From CAYUUR01 sp052034685 (lineage in GTDB: Bacteria > Patescibacteriota > Saccharimonadia > Saccharimonadales > CAYUUR01): DNA of 25,155 nt. Numbering within the stretch: position 1 is the first letter of the stretch; every line of letters starts with the position of its first letter. The position numbers and the translations under genes were made by a program. The stretch lies in assembly GCA_052034685.1 (NCBI GenBank), contig JBPOIH010000023.1, positions 1 through 25,155 on the forward strand. The letters run 5' to 3'. The notes below the pieces were generated by a model. The model was not told the origin of the DNA, searched no databases, and saw only the letters and a program-made list of their open reading frames with translations. This document shows, piece after piece, positions 14,882-22,399 of the stretch.

Positions 14882-15841
14882 TTATAGTTGGTTACGATGA
14901 CCGGCCAGGAATGCCTCGCCGGTCATTTCATTTTTGCCAGCTGGCTTGAGGCGGTCTATCCATAGTGTTCCGTTGCTGGTTGCGATGCCAAGTGTTTTTG
15001 TTTCTTGTACAACGGTAATATCGCCAGGCTTCTGACCTGCACTGACAGTCGGTGTCGTATGAGCCTGAGTAATAACGACGTCTCTGCCCGCAAGCGTGGT
15101 GCGGCTTTTTGGCCATTCGATGAATGCACGGATTTCGCGTTCCAATTGTTCAGCCGGTTTGCTCCAGTCTAAATTGCCGTCATCTTTGGTGAGTTTGCGT
15201 GAATAGGTTGCTCTGTCTGGGTGCGGCTGGCGTCGTGGTGTGATATTGCCAGAGATAAAACCTGGCAGGTAATTTCCTAGCAGCTTATCACTAAGGTGGA
15301 TGAGCTTCGTGGTTAGGCTAGGGGTGGTATCATCGGGATCAATTGATATTGATTTCTGCGTAATGAGCTTTCCAGTATCAAGAGTAGGTTCTATGATCAT
15401 CAGGCTCACGCCAGTTTTTGGCTGGCCTGAGAGAATAGAGAATGATATCGGGTCAGCGCCACGCCACTCTGGCAACAGTGAAAAATGACTATTTACGATG
15501 CCCAAAGGGAAGAATTCGATGACATCGTTGTTAATAATAATGCCGTAGTCAATTACAACGCCAATCTGTGAATCAAGTGATATCGTTGTAAAAAGCTCAC
15601 TTAGTTCTTGTTTGTTGGCGGGAGTATAAAATGTTAGGTCACGTTCAACACATAAATCCACAACAGGCGTGTCGCCGCGGTGATGTGGTAGGCGAGGTTT
15701 TGTAATAACCCCCTCTATTTCAAACTGGTCAAGCAGTAGGTTGAGTGACTCTGCTGCGACCGGGCCACTTCCAAAGAAGACCAGTGAGTCTTTGGAGAGT
15801 TTAACTCCAGAGGTCTTTGTTGTTTTTGATGGTTTTTTCAT
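14882..15841 (-). CDS. fmt: Methionyl-tRNA formyltransferase
   Basis: This is a 319-residue enzyme that formylates Met-tRNA(fMet) using 10-formyl-tetrahydrofolate. The N-terminal catalytic domain has VFFGSGPVAAESL (21-33), NSHFSLLPEWRGADP (117-131) with Asn117 and His119, and Asp155 in LDTGKLI: the Asn-His-Asp set of formyltransferases. A C-terminal tRNA-binding domain with IEWPKSRT follows. The Lys/Thr-rich first 18 residues are an extension. The ATG lies 41 bases inside the 3' end of def in another frame, so the two are coupled. The 3' coding end also contains a hairpin that serves the opposite strand. Confidence 0.95.
   Translation of the reverse strand: MKKPSKTTKTSGVKLSKDSLVFFGSGPVAAESLNLLLDQFEIEGVITKPRLPHHRGDTPVVDLCVERDLTFYTPANKQELSELFTTISLDSQIGVVIDYGIIINNDVIEFFPLGIVNSHFSLLPEWRGADPISFSILSGQPKTGVSLMIIEPTLDTGKLITQKSISIDPDDTTPSLTTKLIHLSDKLLGNYLPGFISGNITPRRQPHPDRATYSRKLTKDDGNLDWSKPAEQLEREIRAFIEWPKSRTTLAGRDVVITQAHTTPTVSAGQKPGDITVVQETKTLGIATSNGTLWIDRLKPAGKNEMTGEAFLAGHRNQL
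14897..14935 (+). terminator. Terminator of the DUF5663-like gene inside fmt coding DNA
   Basis: Perfect 9-bp arms ATGACCGGC (14897-14905) and GCCGGTCAT (14918-14926) are followed by TTCATTTTT on the + strand. It lies 19 bases after the + gene's stop and within the last codons of fmt on the other strand. Confidence 0.65.
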
Positions 15842-16382
15842 AGTCTAACTTCTTAAGTTTTGCATCGTCAGTAAGTTGATAAAAGGCATTCGGGTCGTCT
15901 TTGATGCGATCCACAAACACTATACCATTGAGATGATCGATCTCGTGCTGCATCAGGCGAGCCGGGAAGCCAGAGAGTTTCATGCGGAACTCTCGACCGC
16001 TGCTATCTAGGGCTTTGATGCGGACTTTTTCAAAGCGCGGTACGTTGCCGTAGCAGTCTTTTACGCTGAGGCAGCCTTCGTGATCCGAGACTTCTTTACC
16101 TTCAAACTTAGTTATTTCTGGATTGATGAATTCGATGAAACGCTTATCATCGTAGTCATCAAAGTTTGCCCTGACAACAACTACGCGCAATGGCACGTCA
16201 ATCTGAATTGCTGCTAGGCCAACGGTAATCTCGTGGTTTCTTGAGTCTTCCCAATCAATGGAAGCTGCAGTCATATCTGCAACCAGTTGCCGAATTTCTT
16301 CGGTAATAACGCCAACTTTTTTTGATTTTTGGCGCAAGTGCGGGTTCGGGAGGGTGATAATATCTTCTTTTTTCGCGCTCAT
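15801..16382 (-). CDS. def: Peptide deformylase
   Basis: This is a 193-residue metalloenzyme that removes the N-formyl group from nascent proteins. The three family motifs are present: VGLAAIQ (motif 1), EGCLSV (motif 2, metal Cys) and MQHEIDHLNG (motif 3, HExxH with two metal His and the catalytic Glu). An in-frame TTG at 16400 lies only two bases past a TATAAT at 16403-16408, so the ATG at 16382 is preferred, with a leader of about 14 bases. fmt starts within its 3' end. The def-fmt pairing is widespread in bacteria. Confidence 0.95.
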   Translation of the reverse strand: MSAKKEDIITLPNPHLRQKSKKVGVITEEIRQLVADMTAASIDWEDSRNHEITVGLAAIQIDVPLRVVVVRANFDDYDDKRFIEFINPEITKFEGKEVSDHEGCLSVKDCYGNVPRFEKVRIKALDSSGREFRMKLSGFPARLMQHEIDHLNGIVFVDRIKDDPNAFYQLTDDAKLKKLDYEKTIKNNKDLWS

Positions 16383-16465
16383 CCTGTAGTAGATCTCCAA
16401 GAATTATATTGATAATGACGTTGTTTGTTTATGTGATTCGTATTTGAAATCCAGTTTTTAGCCAT
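16379..16465 (-). CDS. Possible 28-residue leader ORF before def
   Basis: An ATG at minus-strand 16465 opens 28 codons whose TGA overlaps the def ATG (ATGA). It would be carried only on transcripts from the upstream tandem -10 elements (16518-16538). There is no clear SD and no recognisable homology. The arrangement could arise by chance. Confidence 0.25.
   Translation of the reverse strand: MAKNWISNTNHINKQRHYQYNSWRSTTG
16403..16408 (-). promoter_or_regulatory. Proximal -10 (TATAAT) for def
   Basis: A minus-strand TATAAT gives an expected +1 near 16396, about 14 bases before the def ATG. It argues against the TTG start at 16400. Confidence 0.5.
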
Positions 16466-16517
16466 CTTTTGGTTTGCGAAGCAAATTGGAGGCTCACTAC
16501 AGGACTCATTGGGCACT

Positions 16518-16538
16518 ATTATAACAGAGATTATAACA
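16518..16538 (-). promoter_or_regulatory. Tandem extended -10 elements between priA and def
   Basis: Two exact copies of TGTTATAAT on the minus strand (16538-16530 and 16526-16518) are 12 bases apart. They would start transcripts about 130 bases upstream of def. A small hairpin (TTTGC/GCAAA, 16473-16485) lies in that leader. Confidence 0.5.
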
Positions 16539-16546
16539 GTGACGGT

Positions 16547-18493
16547 TCAGAGTAGTGAGGTCGGGTCAAGGTCGTACGTCCAGCCGCTCGGCAGGTTAGC
16601 AACTATATCTGTAAGAATCTGGCGACGTTTGCTCTTTATGGTTAGCTGCCAGAAGTACTTGCCGTTTTGTTTTTCTCGGAAGGCTGGGCTTGGCCCACTG
16701 ATAGACACTGCGTAGCCTGCCTGCTGAATGTCAGCAGCGAGCTTACGGGTCGCTGATTCTGCGCTACTACTCTGAACGCGGCCACAGGTGAGCTGTAAGA
16801 GGTGCACGAAGGGAGGAAATAGAAACTTTGAGCGTTCATCCAGCTGCTGCCGATAGAAATCTGACCATTCATGATTGATGGCAGCTTGAATGCTTGGACT
16901 GTCAGGTTGGTACGATTGAATGACTACCTTGCCGGCGACATGTCCGCGGCCGACACGACCAATAACTTGTGTCAGTAACTGGTAGGTTCGTTCCTCTGCG
17001 CTAAAATCAGGCAGGTATAGTGAAGTATCAGCGATAACCACACCAACAACTGCTAGTTTTGGCAGATCAAGTCCTTTGGCAATCATCTGTGTACCGATGA
17101 TGATGTCGACTTCTCCTGCGTGTATATCCGCGAAGTGGCTTTCTAGCCTATCGTCAGTGAGGTTGTCAGTGTCGAAGCGCTTAACACGAGCATGAGGAAA
17201 GAGCTTCTTTATGTCAGACTCAATAGATTTTGTGCCGATGCTTCGGAAGATGATATCTGCGCTCTGGCAAGAAGGACAACTTGAAGGTGTTTGCGCGTGA
17301 TAACCGCACGTATGACAAAGCATACGGTGGGTGTCTCCGTGGTAGGTCAGTGGTAGGTCGCAATGAGGACACAAGGCGTTCCATCCGCAGTTCTGACAAA
17401 GAATCAGCCGTGCAGTGCCTCGCCGGTTAAGGAACACTAGTGATTGTTGCTTTTGTCCCAGTGCGGTTTCAATCGCCTGGATAAGTTGCTGAGAGAGGTA
17501 ACTGCTCTTGGTAAATGAGTCACGATCCTTGAGGTTAACAAGCTCGATCGCACGGTCGATTGTTTTGCCGCCAGGAAGTTCATCCAGGCGGATAATTGGC
17601 GTTTTGGTCTGTTCAGCCATCCAATATTCACTAATGGGTAGTGTCGCCGAGCCAATGATGAGGCGCGCGTGGTGCTGGCGTGCGAGTGTGGCTGCTACGC
17701 GCAACGCATGATAACGTGGCGCTTGCTCCTGTTTGTAGGCTTGCTCGTGAGCTTCGTCGACGATGATGACGCCAAGGTCGGCAATGGGCGCAAAAAGCGC
17801 AGAGCGTGGGCCGATGATGATCTGCGGATGCTCAGCGTAGAGCACGCGCAACCATTGCTTTCTCCTTTGGGCTGGCGTCTGGTGGGAATGCATGACGATT
17901 ACTTCTTCTGAGAAGTGACCTTCAAAACGCTCTACCAGCTGCGGCGTCAGGCCAATTTCTGGTGTCAGGATCAGCGCAGAACGATTGCCGTCCAGACAGC
18001 TTTGCACGAGCTCAATATAGAGGCGAGTTTTGCCTGTCCCTGTGTCGCCATGCACAAATACTGTTGAAGAGTCTGTGCTGTTGATAGTTTCAAAGGCGGC
18101 TTTTTGCTGCGGGCTTAAGACTGGAGTCTTATGGCTTGTCTTTTTCTTGGTTGGTGAAGTTTGCTTTGGTGCCTCAGCAGGTTTTGCACGGAGTAAGCCG
18201 CTGGGGAGTGCTTGTTGTGCAATAAGTCCGAGCGGTGACGGGTAGTATGCTTGCATCCACTGTAGTGTTTGAAGGAGTTGTTGTGGCAAAGGCTTATGCG
18301 TGATCTGTAGCGTAATTGGTTTTGTGGCATAAGTCGGTTTGTTAACTTTACTCATGACAATAGCCAGCTGACTTTTTGAGCGTAGGGGCACGGTTACAAC
18401 GATACCTTCGGAAAGCGCTAACTCACTCTGGTAGGTTAGCATTTCTGTACCGTGGTATTTGGGCGAACTCACGAGCGTCTCATAGTAGAACAT
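16547..18493 (-). CDS. priA: Primosomal protein N' (replication restart helicase PriA)
   Basis: This is a 648-residue superfamily-2 helicase that reloads the replisome at stalled forks. The N-terminal DNA-binding region spans 1-100. Helicase motifs include Walker A GDTGTGKT (149-156) and DEAH (246-249). Eight cysteines at 366, 369, 375, 378, 393, 396, 406 and 409 form the two-zinc insertion between helicase lobes. The second lobe shows GTQMIAKGLDLP and QVIGRVGRG. It is somewhat shorter than E. coli PriA (732). The start is supported by TATACT ending exactly 6 bases upstream. def and fmt follow on the same strand. Confidence 0.96.
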   Translation of the reverse strand: MFYYETLVSSPKYHGTEMLTYQSELALSEGIVVTVPLRSKSQLAIVMSKVNKPTYATKPITLQITHKPLPQQLLQTLQWMQAYYPSPLGLIAQQALPSGLLRAKPAEAPKQTSPTKKKTSHKTPVLSPQQKAAFETINSTDSSTVFVHGDTGTGKTRLYIELVQSCLDGNRSALILTPEIGLTPQLVERFEGHFSEEVIVMHSHQTPAQRRKQWLRVLYAEHPQIIIGPRSALFAPIADLGVIIVDEAHEQAYKQEQAPRYHALRVAATLARQHHARLIIGSATLPISEYWMAEQTKTPIIRLDELPGGKTIDRAIELVNLKDRDSFTKSSYLSQQLIQAIETALGQKQQSLVFLNRRGTARLILCQNCGWNALCPHCDLPLTYHGDTHRMLCHTCGYHAQTPSSCPSCQSADIIFRSIGTKSIESDIKKLFPHARVKRFDTDNLTDDRLESHFADIHAGEVDIIIGTQMIAKGLDLPKLAVVGVVIADTSLYLPDFSAEERTYQLLTQVIGRVGRGHVAGKVVIQSYQPDSPSIQAAINHEWSDFYRQQLDERSKFLFPPFVHLLQLTCGRVQSSSAESATRKLAADIQQAGYAVSISGPSPAFREKQNGKYFWQLTIKSKRRQILTDIVANLPSGWTYDLDPTSLL

Positions 18494-18499
18494 GCCACT

Positions 18500-18505
18500 A
18501 GTATA
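18500..18505 (-). promoter_or_regulatory. Leaderless promoter (-10 TATACT) of priA
   Basis: On the minus strand TATACT ends 6 bases before the priA ATG at 18493. Confidence 0.66.
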
Positions 18506-18537
18506 AGGTGTTTTTAAGCAAAATGCCGTTGGAAGTG

Positions 18538-18566
18538 TTGAAATCCAATCCGGGAACGTCTATACT
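18538..18566 (+). promoter_or_regulatory. Promoter of the wHTH gene
   Basis: TTGAAA (18538-18543), 17-base spacer, TATACT (18561-18566). It predicts a leader of about 70 bases carrying the SD. Confidence 0.7.
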
Positions 18567-18641
18567 TCATTTACGTTGTTTGAATAACAATAGAGCTTAT
18601 GTTCACAAGATCGAGGGTGCGGAGGGGAGAACCAGAGAATC

Positions 18642-18929
18642 ATGCTAGATGTTTTTATTACTTCACGAGTCAGGCGCAAGATTATTGTCGTGTACGCAAA
18701 GTACCCCGACTTTAAGACGCATGTTCGTGGGCTTGCTAAGCTGATTAAAGAGGACGCTGGTAACATTCAGCGTGAACTTAAACGTCTCGAGAAAATCGGT
18801 TTCCTCATATCTGAGAAACAGGGGAATACCAAGATCTATCACACTAATAAGCACTTCCCAATATTTAAGGAACTGCAGAGCATTGTCCTTAAATCACAAA
18901 GACATAACCAGAAACGGCCAGGAATCTAG
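18642..18929 (+). CDS. Small winged-helix transcriptional regulator
   Basis: This 95-residue protein is a single wHTH domain. Helices are at about 5-22 (ITSRVRRKIIVVYAKYP) and 27-38. A recognition helix in AGNIQRELKRLEKIGFL (39-55) is followed by a wing (ISEKQGNTKIYHTN). The pattern resembles ArsR/MarR-type repressors, but no metal-binding cysteines are present, so the ligand is unknown. The basic C-terminus (SQRHNQKRPGI) could contact DNA. The SD GGAGGGGAG (18621-18629) lies upstream. Divergent from priA and followed by rpsU with its own promoter, so the target is not obvious. Confidence 0.8.
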   Translation: MLDVFITSRVRRKIIVVYAKYPDFKTHVRGLAKLIKEDAGNIQRELKRLEKIGFLISEKQGNTKIYHTNKHFPIFKELQSIVLKSQRHNQKRPGI

Positions 18930-18936
18930 ACAATAG

Positions 18937-18965
18937 TTGCAAAAGCGCCTCTGTTGATATATAAT
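18937..18965 (+). promoter_or_regulatory. Leaderless promoter of rpsU
   Basis: TTGCAA (18937-18942), 17-base spacer, TATAAT (18960-18965), ending 7 bases before the ATG at 18973. Confidence 0.78.
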
Positions 18966-18972
18966 TACCGCA

Positions 18973-19188
18973 ATGATACAAGTTACACGAAAAGACGGCA
19001 AAGAATCCACTGAAAACATGCTTCGACGCTTTAACCGCAAGGTACAGCAGTCAGGTGTTATCAGTGCAGCAAAAGCAAACCAGTTCTTTGAAAAACAGAT
19101 GAGCAAGCGTGATCGACGCGAGAAAGCAATCATCCGAAAAGCTCGCAAAGCTGAGAAGATGAAAAAGATCAAACTCGGCATTCGTTAA
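18973..19188 (+). CDS. rpsU: Ribosomal protein bS21
   Basis: This is a 71-residue very basic protein of the 30S platform near the anti-SD region. VTRKDGKESTENMLRRFNRKVQQSG is the typical bS21 N-terminus, and the rest is a Lys/Arg-rich helix (SKRDRREKAIIRKARKAEKMKK). The start is set by TATAAT 7 bases upstream, with a matching -35, so the mRNA would be leaderless. An intrinsic terminator follows 22 bases after the stop, making it a single-gene unit. In some bacterial groups bS21 is linked to SD-independent initiation; any connection here is speculative. Confidence 0.93.
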   Translation: MIQVTRKDGKESTENMLRRFNRKVQQSGVISAAKANQFFEKQMSKRDRREKAIIRKARKAEKMKKIKLGIR

Positions 19189-19210
19189 TACTATAGAGCT
19201 GGCAATTTTA

Positions 19211-19239
19211 AACAACCGACATCGTTCGGTTGTTTTTTA
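19211..19239 (+). terminator. Intrinsic terminator of rpsU
   Basis: Perfect stem AACAACCGA (19211-19219) / TCGGTTGTT (19226-19234) followed by TTTT. Confidence 0.9.
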
Positions 19240-19278
19240 TTGCGCTCCGCTAAAGTTATGTTCAAACACTGGGGGCTC

Positions 19279-19287
19279 TGATACACT
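19279..19287 (+). promoter_or_regulatory. Leaderless promoter (extended -10) of the yqeY-adk-map unit
   Basis: TGATACACT, with the hexamer 19282-19287 ending 7 bases before the ATG at 19295. Confidence 0.6.
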
Positions 19288-19294
19288 GGTAGTG

Positions 19295-19744
19295 ATGATA
19301 AAACAACAGATAGAAGACGATTTAAAAGTTGCTATGCTTGCTGGTGACAAAACTTTGGTGCAAACTCTGCGGGGGCTTAAGAGTGCGCTGTTATATGTTG
19401 AGGTTGCAGAAGGCAAGCGTGAGCAGGGCCTTACAGACGAAGAAGCCATAACAGTTCTGAGCAAAGAAGCTAAGAAGCGAACAGAGAGCGCTGAAATGTA
19501 CGGTCAAGGTGGCGATGACTCCAGGAAGCAGGCAGAACTACTAGAGAAGCAAGTTATTGAACGTTATTTGCCGAAGCAACTGAGTGAGTCCGAAATTGCC
19601 TCTATCGTTGCCGAAGAGCAGGAAAAGCTTGGTGTTAGTGGGCCGCAAGCTATGGGTCAGTTGATTGGGGCTGTTAAAGCACGGACTGCAGGCAGCGCAG
19701 ACGGCGCGACAATTGCTCGCTTGGTCAAGGAGCGCTTGGCATGA
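19295..19744 (+). CDS. yqeY: GatB/YqeY domain protein
   Basis: This is a 149-residue helical protein matching the free-standing YqeY family, related to the tRNA-binding tail domain of GatB. Characteristic stretches are MLRGLK-like VQTLRGLKSALLYVEV, LSKEAKKRTESAEMYGQGGDDSRKQAELLEKQVIERYLPKQLS and a C-terminal AVKARTAGSADGATIARLVKERL. A role in tRNA amidation is suspected for the family but not established. A GTG three bases upstream (19292) is possible; the ATG fits the -10 spacing better. The TGA overlaps the adk ATG (19741-19744), so this is the first gene of a coupled unit. Confidence 0.92.
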   Translation: MIKQQIEDDLKVAMLAGDKTLVQTLRGLKSALLYVEVAEGKREQGLTDEEAITVLSKEAKKRTESAEMYGQGGDDSRKQAELLEKQVIERYLPKQLSESEIASIVAEEQEKLGVSGPQAMGQLIGAVKARTAGSADGATIARLVKERLA

Positions 19745-20292
19745 TTATTTTCATGGGCGTTGCTGGCTCAGGTAAAAGTATGCAGGGTAAGCTGCTTGCC
19801 GATACACTTGGCTTGCCATGGCTATCTACCGGAGAGTTTCTCCGTATGCTTATCTCAGGCGAAAAACGTAAGAACATGTTAAGTGGGAAGCTGCTTGATG
19901 ACCAAGAAATAATCGCTCTCGTACAAAAGATATTTACGATCATCGATGTTGGTGAAGAATTTGTACTTGATGGTTTTCCTCGGACGGTAGCTCAGGCAGA
20001 CTGGCTTCTTGGGCAGGTAAAGCATGGTCAATTGGCGGTCACCGCAGTGATACATCTTGTTGCCAGTCAAGAAGAAGTCATGCGTCGTCTCCATGCTCGT
20101 GGCCGACAGGACGACAACGAAGAAGCAATTGCGGAACGTTTCAGGGAATACGAAGAAGCGGCTCGGCCGATCCTGCAACACTTCAAGGATGCTGGCGTCG
20201 CCGTGTGTGATGTAGATGGTGAGCAGAGTGTTGAATCAGTACATGCATCAATCGTGTCAGTAATTAGTGATGTTAAGCATGACGCGCGTTAA
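19741..20292 (+). CDS. adk: Adenylate kinase, short (no LID insert) type
   Basis: This is a 183-residue kinase interconverting ATP + AMP and 2 ADP. P-loop GVAGSGKS (6-13), LSTGEFLR AMP-site segment, DGFPRT, and RGRQDDNEEAIAERFREYEE with the short-LID arginines. The short form resembles eukaryotic AK1 more than the 214-residue E. coli enzyme with its full LID. The P-loop is slightly unusual: GSGKSMQ in place of the common GxGKGTQ. The gene overlaps yqeY by 4 bases and map by 14 bases, so the three are translated as a unit. An adenylate-kinase-like NMP kinase with other specificity is possible. Confidence 0.88.
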   Translation: MIIFMGVAGSGKSMQGKLLADTLGLPWLSTGEFLRMLISGEKRKNMLSGKLLDDQEIIALVQKIFTIIDVGEEFVLDGFPRTVAQADWLLGQVKHGQLAVTAVIHLVASQEEVMRRLHARGRQDDNEEAIAERFREYEEAARPILQHFKDAGVAVCDVDGEQSVESVHASIVSVISDVKHDAR

Positions 20293-21022
20293 AACAGCCT
20301 CAGAAATTGAAGCTATGCGCGAAAGTGGCCGTATGCTTGCTGTAGTGTTGCGTTTGTTACAGCAAAAAACTGAAATCGGACTAACTCCTAAGCAAATGTC
20401 AGCAATTGCTGCTGAGGAGTTGGCGAGATTGGGCGGTGAGCCTGCATTTAAGGGGTATCACGGCTACCCAGACATCATCTGTATATCCGTAAATGACCAA
20501 GTACAACACAGTATTCCTGACAACAGACCATTTGAAAATGGTGACGTTGTTAATTATGACTTTGGCGTTCGCTACAAAGGGATGATAACTGACGCAGGTG
20601 TAACAATTGGTGTTGGGACAATTGGCGATGCGGAAAAACGTTTGTTGACTGGTACCGAGCAAGCTCTTGTTGCCGGAATTGCTGAAGTAAAGGCCGGTTG
20701 CAGGGTCGGTGATATATCTAATGCCATTGAGACGGTGTTAAAAAGACATCGATTAGGTATAGTTCGTGAACTTGTTGGTCACGGTGTCGGCCATGAACTC
20801 CATGAAGAGCCGAATATTCCCAATTACGGTCGAACAGGCAAGGGGCCAGTTCTCAAGGCTGGCATGACGATTGCCGTTGAACCAATTACAACGCTTGGCA
20901 GAGAAGATATCGTTGGAGACCCAAATGGCTGGACACTTTGGACGGTTGACGGTAGTAAATCTGCACAATTTGAACACACAATTTTAGTGACTGAAACAGG
21001 GGCGGAAATACTTACTATCTGA
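20279..21022 (+). CDS. map: Methionine aminopeptidase, type I
   Basis: This is a 247-residue dimetal enzyme that removes the initiator Met. All five metal ligands are present: Asp94 (NYDFG), Asp105 (ITDAG), His168 (VGHGVG), Glu201 (AVEPI) and Glu232 (QFEHT). The substrate-site His77 (QVQHSIP) is conserved. The frame is open to 20267, but the ATG at 20279 begins the conserved N-terminus (VKTASEIEAMRESGR). It overlaps adk by 14 bases. adk-map linkage is usual in ribosomal-protein operons; here the pair follows yqeY instead. With def and fmt, it gives the full formyl-Met processing path. Confidence 0.96.
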   Translation: MTRVKTASEIEAMRESGRMLAVVLRLLQQKTEIGLTPKQMSAIAAEELARLGGEPAFKGYHGYPDIICISVNDQVQHSIPDNRPFENGDVVNYDFGVRYKGMITDAGVTIGVGTIGDAEKRLLTGTEQALVAGIAEVKAGCRVGDISNAIETVLKRHRLGIVRELVGHGVGHELHEEPNIPNYGRTGKGPVLKAGMTIAVEPITTLGREDIVGDPNGWTLWTVDGSKSAQFEHTILVTETGAEILTI

Positions 21023-21041
21023 GTAAGGATTAGCAAGATGC

Positions 21042-21071
21042 TTGCTGGATGGTGAGTATAAGCGTTATACT
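21042..21071 (+). promoter_or_regulatory. Leaderless promoter of ftsA
   Basis: TATACT (21066-21071) ends exactly 6 bases before the ATG at 21078. TTGCTG (21042-21047) is a possible -35 with an 18-base spacer, and lies in a small AGCAAG/CTTGCT hairpin. The upstream in-frame TTG at 21042 is thus promoter, not start. Confidence 0.7.
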
Positions 21072-21077
21072 TTTCTC

Positions 21078-22304
21078 ATGCGTGAATCTTCACCTAGTCA
21101 TTTTATAGGGCTGGACATTGGCTCGAGCGCTGTTCGATGCGTTGTTGGTATGCTTGATGAAGCTGAGAATAAGCTAGCAATTATTGGTCATGGAACATCT
21201 CAAAACATCGGTATGCGAAAAGGCGTAATTGTGCACGTCGATGAAGTGGTTGAAGCTGTGGTACAGGCGGTCACTGAGGCAGAGCGTGTGTCAGGAGTGT
21301 CAATTCAGTCAGCGACGGTAAATATCAATGGCGCTCACGTGAGCGGTATGAATTCTAGAGGCGTTATTGCCATCAGTGCCGGCAATCGTGAGATCACGCC
21401 AGAAGACCGAATGCGTGTTGAAGAAGCGGCAACGATTGTAAAGCTACCTCCCAACAGAGAGATTATTCAGGTTTTTGCTAAAAACTATCGTCTTGATGGT
21501 CAAGATAATATCAAGGATCCACTGGGCATGCATGGTGTTAGGTTAGAGGTGGATACACATATCGTAACTGCAGCAACGCCAAATATGCGCAGTATGGACA
21601 TGGTACTTGAGAAAGCTCGCATTCACGCTGCTCACTACACTGTCTCAAGCCTTGCCGCTGCTGAAGCGGTATTACAACGCCAACAGAAGGAGTCCGGTAC
21701 GGTATTGCTCGATATTGGTGCAGGCACAACCAATCTGGTGGTTATCGAAGACGGCGAAGTCCAGCATGTAGCGGTACTGCCTATTGGCGGCATTCATATC
21801 ACGAATGACTTAGCTATTGGCCTCAAGACAGACTTAGACATCGCCGAACAGGTAAAGATTCAACATGCTAACCTCGAAAAGCCCAAAAAAGGGCGTGTGA
21901 GTATCCGTGCAAACAAGCGTGAGCACTACTTTGATGCTGATGATGTGCATATGATTGTCGAGGCGCGACTCGAAGAACTGTTTGAATATGTAGATAAAGA
22001 GCTAAAGCGCGTGCATCGTTCTCAAAAGCTGCCGGGTGGCGTAGTGCTCGTTGGCGGTACGGCAAAGGTACCGGGTATTGCCGATCTCGCAAAAGAAAAA
22101 CTGCAGCTCGCATCGCGCGTGGGTAACCTACAAGGTCTGCTTGGACTTGCTGATACCGTGCAGGATCCGTCGTTTGCTTCTGCAGTTGGCTTGATGATGC
22201 TCGATATGTTGTTGTTGCCAGGTGGCGAACAGCAGTTTGCTGGTCAACCAAATAACGGCGTTTTTGGTATTATCGACGGTATTGTAAAGAAGTTCAAAAA
22301 GTAG
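21078..22304 (+). CDS. ftsA: Cell division protein FtsA
   Basis: This is a 408-residue actin-like protein that tethers FtsZ to the membrane. The phosphate-1 motif is FIGLDIGSSAVRCVVG (9-24). The 1C-subdomain region follows (GVSIQSATVNINGAHVSGMNSRGVIAI). LLDIGAGTTNLVVIEDG is the phosphate-2 motif, and VVLVGGTAKVPGIADLA is the adenosine motif. The last residues (FGIIDGIVKKFKK) form an amphipathic helix, the usual membrane-targeting sequence. The start at 21078 is chosen because TATACT ends 6 bases before it; the longer frame from 21042 runs through the promoter. ftsZ follows 155 bases later with its own promoter. Confidence 0.95.
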   Translation: MRESSPSHFIGLDIGSSAVRCVVGMLDEAENKLAIIGHGTSQNIGMRKGVIVHVDEVVEAVVQAVTEAERVSGVSIQSATVNINGAHVSGMNSRGVIAISAGNREITPEDRMRVEEAATIVKLPPNREIIQVFAKNYRLDGQDNIKDPLGMHGVRLEVDTHIVTAATPNMRSMDMVLEKARIHAAHYTVSSLAAAEAVLQRQQKESGTVLLDIGAGTTNLVVIEDGEVQHVAVLPIGGIHITNDLAIGLKTDLDIAEQVKIQHANLEKPKKGRVSIRANKREHYFDADDVHMIVEARLEELFEYVDKELKRVHRSQKLPGGVVLVGGTAKVPGIADLAKEKLQLASRVGNLQGLLGLADTVQDPSFASAVGLMMLDMLLLPGGEQQFAGQPNNGVFGIIDGIVKKFKK

Positions 22305-22399
22305 CGAGTACAAAAACAGCCTTTCGGTTAGCTTGCTGGTGAATTATTGTGCACGATGCCGCTCTGCATGCCAAATGAGTGAATAAACAAAAACTCTGA

